35,794 bases of DNA from Flexilinea sp. (GCA_017432685.1 JAFRIR010000063.1:1-35794); one strand, 5' to 3'. Shown: positions 14,265-23,794, counted from the stretch's first letter. Notes: a model not told the origin generated them from the sequence alone. Made by a program: numbers and translations.

Positions 14265-17183
14265 ATGCGCTTCAAAAGGAAGGGGATCCTCACCCTTTTC
14301 ATATTGCTTTTCCTGACAATGCTTTTCTCACTGACTGTGTACGGTCAGGATACAGATCAAAAGGTTGTTCGTGTCGGGTGGTACGAATCTGCCTTTCACC
14401 GCACAGATCAGTTCGGAAGACGATCCGGATACGGATATGAATATCAGCAGCGCATCGCTACTTTCACCGGCTGGACCTATGAATATGTAGAAGGAAGCTG
14501 GTCAGAGCTGCTGGAAAAACTTATCGCAGGAGAACTTGACCTGCTGAGTGATGTTTCTTACACAGAAGAGCGGGCACAGAAGATCCTTTATTCCGCAGAA
14601 GGAATGGGCTCCGAAGATTTCCATGCCTTTATTTCACCCGACAACACAGAGATCAGTCCGAATGATTTTTCGACCTTCAACGGCAAACGAGTCGGCGTCA
14701 ACAAAAACAGCATTCAGGCGCAGCTTTTCAAAGATTGGGCTGAAAATCATGACGTTCATCCGGAAATTATAGAACTGTCATACAAAACGCCGGAATTGCT
14801 GGAAATGCTGGAGCAGGGAGAAATCGACGTTCTCGTCACACTGGACGCCTATGGCAGCACAGCCAATGTGATCCCCGTCTGTAAAATCGGTTCTGCGGAC
14901 TCCTATTTCGGCATCAATCGGCAGCGTCCGGACTTGAAAGTGGATTTGGATGTTGCCATGAACCGGATCCTGGAGGAAAACCGTCACTTCAATCAGCAGT
15001 TGGCAGAAAAATATCAGGATGGCCCCGGGTTAAACGGCTTTCTCACAGCCGATGAAGTCGATTGGCTTTCGGATCATGGTACGATCCGGGTGGGATATCG
15101 AGCCGGATATCTCCCCTTCTGCGAGTTCGATACAGAAACACAATCACTCACCGGCGCACTTGCGGACTTTCTGAGATTTGCGGAAACTGCTGAAAAGAAT
15201 GCAAAAATGAGCTTTGAAGCGAAGGCTTTCTACAACACGGAAGATGCACTTCAGGCACTGGCTAATGGCGAAATAGACTGTATGTTTCCGGTAAATCTCA
15301 GCGCTTATGACGGAGAAAAGCTTGGTGTCATCATCACGGATACCTTCGTCAGTACGGAAATGTACGCAGCCATGAGAACCGACGATCACCGTGGTATTTC
15401 ACGGGATCAGAATATGACTGTTGCCGTTATTCAGGGAAGCCCCAATTACGAGACCTTTCTCATGGACAATTTTCCTGAATGGAAGCTCGCGTATTACCAG
15501 GACAGTACGACAGGCTATGAAGCTGTGGCATCAGGGAAAGCGGATTGTGCTCTGGTGAGTAATTACCGGCTCAATCTGATGAACGAATTGTATATGAAAT
15601 ACAAGCTTTCTGCCTTTGCTACCGGTGAAACAATGGATCTTTCATTTGCCGTTCGCCGGGATGATGATTGCCTCTATTCAATCATCAATAAAATCAGCCA
15701 TCTCATGCCTGATACCGCGATCAATTCCTCTCTGACTTACTATTCGAAAACGGAGACACATACCAGTTTTTCCGAATTCATCAGGGACAATCTGCGGGAT
15801 GTTTTTATCGTGATCACTGCGATTTTCCTTATCATCGTTTTTCTCCTGCTGGCCAGCCTTCGGGCGGAAAAACGGGCTAATAAAGGACAGCAGCTGATTT
15901 CGGCAACAGAGACAGACAATTTAACCGGTTTATATAATCGTAATTTCTTCTATGAATACGCCAACCGGATGTATCATGAACACCCGGAAAACCCGATGGA
16001 TGCCTTTGTGCTGAACATTGAACAATTCCATTCCGTCAATGCCCTGAACGGACGAAATTTCGGGGATCATGTTCTCAGTGTGTTAGGCAACGAGATCAAA
16101 ACGTATCTTGATGGTACAGAAGGGATCGCCGGCAGAATTGAAGCAGATCGGTTTGATATATACTGCCGTCATACAGACGCCTATCGGGAATTATATGACC
16201 AGCTGCAAAACAAGATGGAAGAACTGTCTCATAACGCCAACATTCGTCTCCGTATGGGTGTGATGCCCTGGCAGAAAGACATGGAGCCCTTCCAACAGTT
16301 TGATCAGGCTCATACTGCATGTAATCTGGCACGCGGACATTATAAAAAACGTCTGATCATTTTTGATGAAAAAGTCCGGAAACGCGAAATTTTCGAGCAG
16401 CATCTTCAAAATGATTTGCGGCGAGCTCTGGACAATCACGAATTTGAAGTGTATTATCAGCCGAAATATAACATTCAGGGAGAAGCGCCCGTGCTCAAGA
16501 GCGCAGAGGCACTGATCCGCTGGCGCCATCCGGAATTCGGAATGATCGGCCCGGAAGCCTTCATTCCCATGTTTGAACGGAATGGTCAGATCAGTTCCGT
16601 AGATAAATATGTATGGGAAGAAGCTGCACAGCAAATCAGAGTCTGGAAAGAAAAATATGGTTTCATTCTTCCGCTCTCCGTGAACCTTTCGCGGGTTGAT
16701 GTGTTTGATCCAACACTGGAAAAAACCCTGGATGATTTACTGCTGAAGAACGGGTTGGACCCAAGTGCACTGACGCTGGAAGTAACAGAATCAGCCTATA
16801 CAGAAAATGCCGACCAGCTCATCCGCGTTATCAAAGGCCTTCGCGAAAAAGGGTATAAAATCGAAATGGACGATTTCGGTTCCGGCTATTCCTCACTGAA
16901 CATGATTTCATCCATGCCGATCGATATTCTGAAGATGGATCGGGGATTCATCCAGCGTATTGAGCACAGTGAAAAAGACGTACGGCTTGTGGAACTGATC
17001 CTGAACATTGCCAAAAATCTGAAAGTACCGGTCATTGCCGAAGGTGTAGAGACTGCTGGACAACTGCAGATACTGAAGGAATATGGCTGTGCAATGGTTC
17101 AGGGTTTTTATTTCTCCCGTCCGCTCCCCGCAGATCAATTCGAAGAAAACATTCTGATCACATTGGCAAACAATGAAGCCTGA
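14265..17183 (+). CDS. Two-SBP-domain sensor with degenerate GGDEF and intact EAL
   Basis: A 972-residue c-di-GMP signalling protein. The order is signal sequence (1-27), two family-3 periplasmic-binding domains (about 33-250 and 272-490), one membrane helix (513-532), a GGDEF-like domain (about 548-705) and an EAL domain (about 712-965). The GGDEF signature is replaced by EADRF (626-630), so cyclase activity is unlikely. The EAL domain keeps E748-A-L, N807 in LSVNLSR, E839, D869-D870 in MDDFGSGYS, K890 in ILKMDR and AEGVE (925-929), so it should hydrolyse c-di-GMP. The paired SBP domains suggest sensing of an amino-acid-like solute outside the cell. A GGAGG site lies somewhat far (about 12 bases) from the ATG. 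Confidence 0.93.
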   Translation: MRFKRKGILTLFILLFLTMLFSLTVYGQDTDQKVVRVGWYESAFHRTDQFGRRSGYGYEYQQRIATFTGWTYEYVEGSWSELLEKLIAGELDLLSDVSYTEERAQKILYSAEGMGSEDFHAFISPDNTEISPNDFSTFNGKRVGVNKNSIQAQLFKDWAENHDVHPEIIELSYKTPELLEMLEQGEIDVLVTLDAYGSTANVIPVCKIGSADSYFGINRQRPDLKVDLDVAMNRILEENRHFNQQLAEKYQDGPGLNGFLTADEVDWLSDHGTIRVGYRAGYLPFCEFDTETQSLTGALADFLRFAETAEKNAKMSFEAKAFYNTEDALQALANGEIDCMFPVNLSAYDGEKLGVIITDTFVSTEMYAAMRTDDHRGISRDQNMTVAVIQGSPNYETFLMDNFPEWKLAYYQDSTTGYEAVASGKADCALVSNYRLNLMNELYMKYKLSAFATGETMDLSFAVRRDDDCLYSIINKISHLMPDTAINSSLTYYSKTETHTSFSEFIRDNLRDVFIVITAIFLIIVFLLLASLRAEKRANKGQQLISATETDNLTGLYNRNFFYEYANRMYHEHPENPMDAFVLNIEQFHSVNALNGRNFGDHVLSVLGNEIKTYLDGTEGIAGRIEADRFDIYCRHTDAYRELYDQLQNKMEELSHNANIRLRMGVMPWQKDMEPFQQFDQAHTACNLARGHYKKRLIIFDEKVRKREIFEQHLQNDLRRALDNHEFEVYYQPKYNIQGEAPVLKSAEALIRWRHPEFGMIGPEAFIPMFERNGQISSVDKYVWEEAAQQIRVWKEKYGFILPLSVNLSRVDVFDPTLEKTLDDLLLKNGLDPSALTLEVTESAYTENADQLIRVIKGLREKGYKIEMDDFGSGYSSLNMISSMPIDILKMDRGFIQRIEHSEKDVRLVELILNIAKNLKVPVIAEGVETAGQLQILKEYGCAMVQGFYFSRPLPADQFEENILITLANNEA

Positions 17184-17214
17184 CTGGAAGGTTCTGTTTA
17201 TCTCAGTATTAAAC

Positions 17215-17243
17215 TTGACGAAAAACCTTTTTTCAGCTACTAT
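17215..17243 (+). promoter_or_regulatory. Sigma-70 promoter of the BMP importer operon
   Basis: TTGACG (17215-17220) and TACTAT (17238-17243) are spaced by 17 bases, close to consensus. Confidence 0.75.
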
Positions 17244-17256
17244 TGATATGGTTCAA

Positions 17257-17273
17257 ACCGGAAATTTTCCGGT
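17257..17273. promoter_or_regulatory. Perfect 17-bp palindrome just after the transcription start
   Basis: ACCGGAAA-T-TTTCCGGT begins about 14 bases after the -10 hexamer. Its position suggests an operator for the importer operon; as RNA it is also a hairpin. A second inverted pair, TGGGA/TCCCA, lies at 17281-17297. Confidence 0.5.
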
Positions 17274-17315
17274 AATTATTTGGGAAAATCGATCCCAAAA
17301 CGCATGGAGGAAATA

Positions 17316-18341
17316 ATGAAAAAGTTTGTCGTTCTCGTTCTGGCACTCGTCTTTGCACTTTCCTGCATCGGCGCTGCTTCCGCTGACGATGCAAAACGCA
17401 TTGCCGTGATCTGCGACACCGTCGGCACCAACCTGTTCCTGACCCAGGTCGTTGATATGGTCGAGGAAAGAGCCGGGGAACTCGGGTATGAATATTCCAT
17501 CATGGAATGCGCAGACACCGATGAATGGAAAAACAATTATGAAGCCGCCGCCCATGAAAATTATGACCTGATCGTTGGTGTCGGCTGGCAGGCTGCCGAA
17601 TTTGCCGCTGAAAACGCCACCGCTGACGGTCCGAAATTCGCCGTGATCGACACCGATGCAGGCTCCGAAAATGTCGCCTCCTTCTCCTACAACGAAGAAC
17701 AGGCCGCTTACGTCATGGGCCTGATGGCCGGCAAAGCCTTCCCGAATGAAGATCTTTACGGTTACATCGGCTGCTTCGACGGTGCCGGCTCCTGGAAATA
17801 TCGCTGGGGCTTCATGGAAGGCGTGAAAGTCTCCAACCCGGATGCCAAATTCACCTTCAACTGGACCAACAGCTACACTGATCCCACCAATGCCCACGAA
17901 TTCGCCCTGCAGATGCAGGCCATGGGCGCCACCTATATCTTCGGCGGTGCAGCTGCCTGCAACAACGGCATCTTCCAGGCTGCCCTCGAACTGGCCAATG
18001 ACGGCAAATATATCTACTCCATCGGCCAGGATGCTGATGAGACCCGCGAAGACAACCCGTACATTCTCTCTTCCCAGCTGAAAAACACCGGCGTCACCAT
18101 GGGGATCATCCTGGACAAGTTTTATGACGGTACGCTCGAAGGCGGACTGACCGAACTGAAACTGGCAGACGGCGCCATCGGCGCCACCTGGGTCACCAAT
18201 GACGGCGCCTATCGCAACAGCGAGATCCTGACCGACGAAGTGCTGGACTTCTGCAAAGACAGTGTTCAGCAGATCATCGACGGCGAACTCGTTCTCGAAT
18301 TGCCGGATGAATCCACCTACCAGTTCAACATCGCTCAGTAA
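17316..18341 (+). CDS. BMP-family substrate-binding protein (nucleoside ABC importer)
   Basis: A 341-residue secreted binding protein of the BmpA/PnrA/NupN type, which captures purine nucleosides. An N-terminal signal (MKKFVVLVLALVFALSCIGA) is followed by either an AxA cleavage site (ASADD) or an atypical lipobox ending at Cys17. Family landmarks are VGTNLFLTQVV, YDLIVGVGWQAAEF, FAVIDTDA, NVASFSYNEEQAAYVMGLMAG, GYIGCFDGAG and FGGAAACNNGIFQAA. GGAGG lies five bases before the ATG at 17316. The downstream ATPase and two permeases complete the transporter. Codon use is strongly biased, as expected for a highly expressed receptor. Confidence 0.93.
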   Translation: MKKFVVLVLALVFALSCIGAASADDAKRIAVICDTVGTNLFLTQVVDMVEERAGELGYEYSIMECADTDEWKNNYEAAAHENYDLIVGVGWQAAEFAAENATADGPKFAVIDTDAGSENVASFSYNEEQAAYVMGLMAGKAFPNEDLYGYIGCFDGAGSWKYRWGFMEGVKVSNPDAKFTFNWTNSYTDPTNAHEFALQMQAMGATYIFGGAAACNNGIFQAALELANDGKYIYSIGQDADETREDNPYILSSQLKNTGVTMGIILDKFYDGTLEGGLTELKLADGAIGATWVTNDGAYRNSEILTDEVLDFCKDSVQQIIDGELVLELPDESTYQFNIAQ

Positions 18342-18344
18342 ATT

Positions 18345-18419
18345 TTGATCGTAATCGGTGGTCTGTGGTCAGTGATCGGTGAGAAATACCGACCACCGAT
18401 CACCGACCACCGATCACTT
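18345..18419. repeat. Inverted heptamer arrays forming a large stem-loop
   Basis: Units ATCGGTG, GTCTGTG, GTCAGTG, ATCGGTG are followed by AGAAATA, then CCGACCA, CCGATCA, CCGACCA, CCGATCA. The two halves are inverted copies, so the RNA can form a long hairpin between the receptor and ATPase genes. In such operons a hairpin after the receptor gene often raises receptor mRNA relative to the rest. Confidence 0.8.
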
Positions 18420-18431
18420 TTCAGGAGAGCC

Positions 18432-19940
18432 ATGACCGAAAAAATCTTTGAAATTCGGCATATCGACAAGCTTTACGGTACGCTGCTGGCGAACGATGAC
18501 GTTTCCATTCATCTGAATCAGGGAGAGATCCTCTGTCTGGTTGGGGAGAATGGAGCCGGCAAGTCCACGATCATGAAAATTCTCTATGGTCTGGAAGCTC
18601 CGACAGACGGGGAGATATTTGTCAAAGGGCAGAAAGTCCATTTTCATACGCCCTCCGACGCCATGGCACGGGGAATCGGTATGGTTCAGCAGCATTTCAT
18701 GCTCTTCGAAAACATGAGTGTTGCGGAAAACATCGTTTTCAAAAATGAGATCAGCAAAGGCCTGTTCATGGACCGTAAACAGACCGTCCAAACCGTCAGG
18801 AAGCTCTCTGAAAAGTATGGACTGAAGATCGACCCGGAAGCAAAAATCGAAGATTGCCCGGTCGGGCTGCGCCAGCGGGTCGAGATCCTCAAGATCCTTT
18901 ACCAGTCCGCTGAGATCATTATCTTTGACGAGCCCAGCGCCGTACTGACCCCGCTGGAAGTGGAAAGCCTGCTGGAGACCATCAAATCCCTGGCAGCCTC
19001 CGGAAAAAGCATCGTCCTGATCACTCACAAGCTTCAGGAAGTCATGACCGTCGCCGACCGCATCTATGTGATGCGTGCCGGGAAAGTGGTTGCCGAACGG
19101 CTGCGCGGAGAAACCGACACCGATGAGCTGGCCTACCTTATGGTCGGCCATCATCCGGCGCTGCGTGAAGTCCCGGCAGCCAAACCGGGCAAGATCCTGC
19201 TGGAGACGAAAAAGCTCTCCCTGCATCGCGAAGGACGGGATATTCTGAAGGATATCGACCTGCACGTCGATGCCGGCGAAGTGGTCGGTATCGCAGGTGT
19301 TTCAGGAAACGGCCAGACAGAGCTGGAAATGTGCCTCACCGGACTGCAGAGACCGACCGGCGGACAGGTTTTTCTGCAGGGAGAAGAAGTCACCAACGCC
19401 GGTGTAAAAGCACATCGTGATTCCGGCATGGCTTACATCAGTGAAGACCGCTACCTCTGGGGCAGCGCGGGAGAGGCGACGCTCTCAGAAAATGTGCTGA
19501 TGGCAAAAGAAAATCGCCCTGAATTCAATTCCAACAACTTCCTGAAACAAAAAGCCATCAAAGCCTACACAAAACGCCTGATCGAGCGCTTCAGCGTCAA
19601 AGCCAATGATACCGAACAAAAAATCAGGGAACTTTCCGGCGGAAATGCGCAAAAGCTCATCACTGCCCGGGAGATCATGATGGACACCCCGGTGCTGATC
19701 TGCTGCGAACCGACCCGCGGGATCGACATCGGCGCTATGGAGTTCATCCATGACCGTATCCTTGAAAAACGGGAAAACGGCTGCGGTGTGCTTCTTGTTT
19801 CCTCGGAATTGAATGAGATCATGACCCTTTCGGATCGAATTTATGTATTGTTTGAAGGGAAGATCACCGGTGAATTCAAACGCGGCGCTGTGGACGAGAA
19901 AACACTCGGAGTTCTGATGTTGGGAGGCCGCCATGACTAA
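18432..19940 (+). CDS. ABC importer ATPase with two nucleotide-binding domains
   Basis: A 502-residue sugar/nucleoside-type (RbsA/NupO-like) ATPase. The first domain has Walker A GENGAGKST, Q-loop VQQHFMLF, a degenerate signature (CPVGLRQRVEIL) and Walker B IIIFDEPSAVLTP. The second has a degenerate Walker A (GVSGNGQTELE), an intact signature ELSGGNAQK and a Walker-B-like VLICCEPTRGID. This asymmetry is normal in the family. AGGAGA precedes the ATG at 18432; the longer frame from 18345 runs through the hairpin repeat and is not used. Its end overlaps the first permease by eight bases. Confidence 0.95.
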   Translation: MTEKIFEIRHIDKLYGTLLANDDVSIHLNQGEILCLVGENGAGKSTIMKILYGLEAPTDGEIFVKGQKVHFHTPSDAMARGIGMVQQHFMLFENMSVAENIVFKNEISKGLFMDRKQTVQTVRKLSEKYGLKIDPEAKIEDCPVGLRQRVEILKILYQSAEIIIFDEPSAVLTPLEVESLLETIKSLAASGKSIVLITHKLQEVMTVADRIYVMRAGKVVAERLRGETDTDELAYLMVGHHPALREVPAAKPGKILLETKKLSLHREGRDILKDIDLHVDAGEVVGIAGVSGNGQTELEMCLTGLQRPTGGQVFLQGEEVTNAGVKAHRDSGMAYISEDRYLWGSAGEATLSENVLMAKENRPEFNSNNFLKQKAIKAYTKRLIERFSVKANDTEQKIRELSGGNAQKLITAREIMMDTPVLICCEPTRGIDIGAMEFIHDRILEKRENGCGVLLVSSELNEIMTLSDRIYVLFEGKITGEFKRGAVDEKTLGVLMLGGRHD

Positions 19941-21105
19941 ACTCAAAAAGTTCGGCAGCAAATTTCTGGAGGCACTCGGTCAGCCGCTGGTCGCGGTTCT
20001 GCTCAGTCTGCTGATCGGCGCCGTTATCATCGGCCTTTCAGGAAAAGACATCCTGAGCTCCTATGCCATCATGTTCAAAGGAGCCTTCGGGGATGGCTAC
20101 TACCTCTCCGCAACACTCCAGCGCTCCACCGCCATCATCATGGGCGGGCTGGCTGTCTGCATCGCCTGGCGCTCCGGTTATGAATCCATGGGAGGCGAAG
20201 GGCAGATGATCTTCGGAGCTCTCCTTTCCGCCCTGATCGCCTACTACATGCCCGGCCCGGGGATCGCGAAAATCCTCGTCGGCATCCTGGGTGCGGCGCT
20301 CGTTGGCGCAGTCTACAGCATTCTTTCCGGCTGGCTTTGGGAAAAATTCAGCGTAACCTTCATCATCTCCACGCTGATGATGAACTACATTGCCAACTAC
20401 ATCGCCAGCTACCTGACAACCTATAAAGTGAAGGACCCGCAATCCCGCGATATCAACTCGATCCAGACAGGCAAACTCATTGAAGAAGCCCGCTTCGGAA
20501 AGGTCAGCGGACTGTTCCAGAGTGACGGTCTGAAGGAGACAGCGCTGGGACAGTATTTCAAGGATTTCAGCGTGCATTGGGGCTTTTTCTTCGCCATTGC
20601 CTGCGCAGTGCTGGTTTATATCCTGCTCAGAAAAACAAAATTTGGCTACCAGTCCAAGATGAACGGTCTCAACAGCCGCTTTGCCCTCTACGGGGGCATC
20701 AATGCTCGCGGGATGCTTTACCTGGTGATGATCCTTTCCGGCATCGCGGCCGGGCTGGGCGGCGCCTTCGAGGTGTTTGGCTCCAAATACCGCTACATTG
20801 ATCAGATGATCTTTTCCACCGGTTACGCCTGGTCCGGGATGGTCGGCGCGCTTCTGGCCAACTTTGACCCCTTCGGGACCGTACTTGCCTGCATCCTGCT
20901 CGCGGGTCTGAGCACCGGTGGCTCCGCCATGCAGCGGAGCGCGGGGATCCCGGTGGAAACCGTCAACATGCTGGAGGGCATCATCATGCTGCTGATGTCC
21001 GTCAAACTGCTGCACCTCATCGTGATCCGACGCAAAGTCAGCAGAGAGGACCGGCTGAAACATGAAGCGGAACTTGAAAACGGGAAGGAGGCTGAAGCGA
21101 AATGA
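19933..21105 (+). CDS. ABC importer permease, NupP/YufP type
   Basis: A 390-residue integral membrane protein of the BPD_transp_2 (RbsC-like) family with about eight to ten helices. It contains RSGYESMGGEGQMIFGAL, which matches the conserved segment of this family, and the cytoplasmic coupling region FGYQSKMNGLNSRFALYGGI. The C terminus is a charged cytoplasmic tail (EDRLKHEAELENGKEAEAK). It starts inside the ATPase gene and its stop overlaps the next start by four bases, so production is tightly coupled. Confidence 0.93.
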   Translation: MTKLKKFGSKFLEALGQPLVAVLLSLLIGAVIIGLSGKDILSSYAIMFKGAFGDGYYLSATLQRSTAIIMGGLAVCIAWRSGYESMGGEGQMIFGALLSALIAYYMPGPGIAKILVGILGAALVGAVYSILSGWLWEKFSVTFIISTLMMNYIANYIASYLTTYKVKDPQSRDINSIQTGKLIEEARFGKVSGLFQSDGLKETALGQYFKDFSVHWGFFFAIACAVLVYILLRKTKFGYQSKMNGLNSRFALYGGINARGMLYLVMILSGIAAGLGGAFEVFGSKYRYIDQMIFSTGYAWSGMVGALLANFDPFGTVLACILLAGLSTGGSAMQRSAGIPVETVNMLEGIIMLLMSVKLLHLIVIRRKVSREDRLKHEAELENGKEAEAK

Positions 21106-22010
21106 ACATCTCCGTCAATTACCTCGCCTCTGTCTTCAATTCCACCCTGCGTTATATGACACCGCTGCTTTTGGTCACCCTCTGTGCGGGTGTCTGCTCC
21201 AAAGCACGGGTGTTCAACATCGGTCTGGAAGGTACGCTGCTGATGAGCGCATTCTTTGCCTTCCTGACGCAGTATTTTACGCGAAATATATTTCTGGCAG
21301 TCTTTGTCGGGATGATCACCGGTATGGTCGTCACTTTTGTAATTGCCTTCTTCATCGTCAAACTGAACGGAGAGCCAATGATCGTCGGTATGGCAATCAA
21401 CAAATTTGCGCAGGGGCTCACGACCTTCCTGCTGCAGATGATCTTCCATACCAAGGGGACCGTCAGCGACACCAGCATGAAAGGACTGACAAAAATCGCA
21501 ATTCCCGGCATCAAAGATATCCCGGTGCTTGGGACCATGTTCGGAAACCTGACCGTTGTGGACTATTTCGCCTTTGTACTCGCCATCGTCATGTTCATCA
21601 TCATGTACCGCACTGTCATCGGCTTCCGCATCCGCTGTCTCGGTATCAACCCGGAAGCGGCAAGCTCCCTCGGTGTCCGGGTACCGCGCTACCAGATCAT
21701 CGCTACCACCCTTTCCGGCTCCATGATCGGCCTTGCTGGTTGCCTGCTCTCACTCGGCTCGGTGACCATGTTCATGCAGAACATCTCTGCCGCCCGCGGT
21801 TATGTTGCAATTGCCGCCAACAACCTGTGCTTCGGCCATCCGCTTGGCGCACTGGCCTCTTCCGCACTCTTCGGCTTCACCACCGCCCTGGCACAGGTGC
21901 TGCAGAACTCAGCCCTCAAGCAGCAACTGCTCCAGTGCATTCCTTATATTTCCACCATCCTCGCCATGATGGTCTTCAACTTTGCCAACGCGAAGAAAAA
22001 GCAGAAGTAA
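21102..22010 (+). CDS. ABC importer permease, NupQ/YufQ type
   Basis: A 302-residue membrane protein, second half of the permease pair. Conserved segments are TPLLLVTLCAGVCSKARVFNIGLEG and the coupling loop IRCLGINPEAASSLGV, with some eight helices. ATGA overlap with the preceding permease. The set of receptor, ATPase and two permeases in this order matches the bacterial NupNOPQ-type purine nucleoside importer; the substrate is inferred from the family. Confidence 0.93.
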   Translation: MNISVNYLASVFNSTLRYMTPLLLVTLCAGVCSKARVFNIGLEGTLLMSAFFAFLTQYFTRNIFLAVFVGMITGMVVTFVIAFFIVKLNGEPMIVGMAINKFAQGLTTFLLQMIFHTKGTVSDTSMKGLTKIAIPGIKDIPVLGTMFGNLTVVDYFAFVLAIVMFIIMYRTVIGFRIRCLGINPEAASSLGVRVPRYQIIATTLSGSMIGLAGCLLSLGSVTMFMQNISAARGYVAIAANNLCFGHPLGALASSALFGFTTALAQVLQNSALKQQLLQCIPYISTILAMMVFNFANAKKKQK

Positions 22011-22028
22011 GGAACAACGGGCTGCGAA

Positions 22029-23699
22029 ATGCTGCGTAATCTGATCGAACTCGGGGCAGGATGCCTGATTATATTCCTCCCCCGGGTTTCTTTCCTGAAA
22101 AGGAGCCCGGAAAACGAACCATTTTCTGATAGCAGGGAAAAAGGGCAATATTACCGTATCTCTGTTTCAATATTGTTTGTCATCTTTGCTTTTCTGCTCT
22201 TTTATAAAGTCGGGGAGATCCCCACACCCTGGCATGTGGACGAAGCCGGAATGGCTTATGACGCGCTGAGCATCGCCGAATATGGCGTTGACCGTTATTT
22301 ATATAAAAATCCGGTTTATTTCATCAACTTCGGCGGCGGACAAAACGCCTTCTACACATATCTCGCCGCGCTTTGCATCAAATTGTTCAGATACAGCATT
22401 TTGAGCATTCGTCTGCCGGCGCTCATCCTTGCACTGACCGCCTTTGCCCTGTTCGTTCACATGATCCGCCGGGAATACGGAGAGACAGCAGCGCTGATCG
22501 GAGGAGGTTTGTTGTGTATTCTTCCCTTTTCGATCATGCACACAAGGTGGGCGCTGGAATCTTATTTGCTCTTTCCCATGATGATCATTTCAACGTCCAT
22601 ATTCACGGAAACCGTCAAATCCGGGAAAACATCGCTTTTTTTTCTTTCCGGGCTCCTGTTCGGCATTACCCTTTATACCTATGCCATCGCATATATATTT
22701 TTAGCTCTTTTCCTCCTGATCAGCGTCCTTTATCTGCTGATCCTGCGGAAGGTCAGCCGGAAACAGCTGCTGACCTTTGGTTTCCCGCTGTTTCTGCTCG
22801 CGTTCCCCCTGCTGCTGATGCTGGCGGTAAACAACGGTTATATGAATGAGATCAGGACAAACCTTTTTTCTATCCCGAAATTGCTGAAATACCGTTCCGA
22901 CAGCATCGGCTGGCAGCAGATCCTGCCCAATCTGCAGTTCAGCCGGGAAAACCTGTTTTACAAGATCTTTTTCAACGATGGTCTGATGTATAATGCTGTC
23001 ACAAAATATGGAACCCTTTACTGCTTCAGCATTCCGTTTATCCTTTCAGGCTTTGTCCTCAGCTGTAAAAAAGCACTTTTGATGATCCGAAAAAATGTTT
23101 TCTCATTGGATTTCCTGATGACGGCAGCCTTTTTCTCCACATTGCTGACATCCCTTCTGATCTCAGAGCCGAACATAAACCGGGTAAATATGATCTATTT
23201 TCCGCTGATCTATTTCCTGTGTCTCGGGGTCTTCCATGCAGGAAAAGGGGGAAAAATCCCGGCGCTGCTGACGGCCGTGATCTATCTGGCTTTATTCACA
23301 GGCTTCTTCCGGTATTATTTCAATGATTTTCAAAAAACAGCCGATGACAGTTTTTACATCAGCTCCATCACAGACCTGAAAGAAGCGCTTGATTTCGCCG
23401 AAGAAGTCAGACAGAATGACCGGCGGGTGGTCGTGGTCGGGAAAAGTCAGCCATATATCTACACCATTCTGGCTCTGAAAACCGATCCCTACACCTTTGA
23501 CCGGGAAAAGACAACAGAAAATCTGGAAGTAACCGCCTTCCTGCATTATTCCTTCCTCGGATTTCTGACATGGGACGAGATCCCGGCAGATTACGTTTAT
23601 ATTTTCCGGGATAAAAACACGATCCCGGAAAACATCATGAATATGGGATTTGCCACCCGGGATTTCGGCAGTCTCCGCGTTTATTACAGCCCTAAATAG
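22029..23699 (+). CDS. GT-C/ArnT-PMT-like membrane glycosyltransferase
   Basis: A 556-residue polytopic protein. After two N-terminal helices, the first outer loop carries PTPWHVDEAGMAYDAL, with the D71-E72 acidic pair used by PMT/ArnT (GT39/GT83) enzymes that take sugars from polyprenyl phosphates. About ten further helices follow, then a soluble C-terminal part (about 445-556) typical of the group. Acceptor and sugar are unknown. It starts 18 bases after the importer operon and may be co-transcribed, although it has no obvious functional link. The ribosome site is weak. Confidence 0.8.
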   Translation: MLRNLIELGAGCLIIFLPRVSFLKRSPENEPFSDSREKGQYYRISVSILFVIFAFLLFYKVGEIPTPWHVDEAGMAYDALSIAEYGVDRYLYKNPVYFINFGGGQNAFYTYLAALCIKLFRYSILSIRLPALILALTAFALFVHMIRREYGETAALIGGGLLCILPFSIMHTRWALESYLLFPMMIISTSIFTETVKSGKTSLFFLSGLLFGITLYTYAIAYIFLALFLLISVLYLLILRKVSRKQLLTFGFPLFLLAFPLLLMLAVNNGYMNEIRTNLFSIPKLLKYRSDSIGWQQILPNLQFSRENLFYKIFFNDGLMYNAVTKYGTLYCFSIPFILSGFVLSCKKALLMIRKNVFSLDFLMTAAFFSTLLTSLLISEPNINRVNMIYFPLIYFLCLGVFHAGKGGKIPALLTAVIYLALFTGFFRYYFNDFQKTADDSFYISSITDLKEALDFAEEVRQNDRRVVVVGKSQPYIYTILALKTDPYTFDREKTTENLEVTAFLHYSFLGFLTWDEIPADYVYIFRDKNTIPENIMNMGFATRDFGSLRVYYSPK

Positions 23700-23724
23700 T
23701 TCAGTTGTAACTGTTTAGTACCAA

Positions 23725-23794
23725 ACGGAGCACACTGGATACAGCCCTTGTGTGCCGGCTTCATGTCAGCGCAAGAGCAGTCTCCGTGTGCTCC
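23725..23794. repeat. 70-bp interspersed repeat, copy 2
   Basis: This is the better-preserved copy of the 574-642 element. Its ends are inverted: GGAGCACAC (23727-23735) pairs with GTGTGCTCC (23786-23794), with an inner AGCC/GGCT hairpin. It lies between two convergent genes and is followed at once by a heptamer array. Confidence 0.7.

Noticed and set aside
20038..21063. 341-residue frame antisense to the importer permease
   Set aside because: Shadow of a conserved membrane protein; rich in His, Gln and Asp with no recognisable motif.
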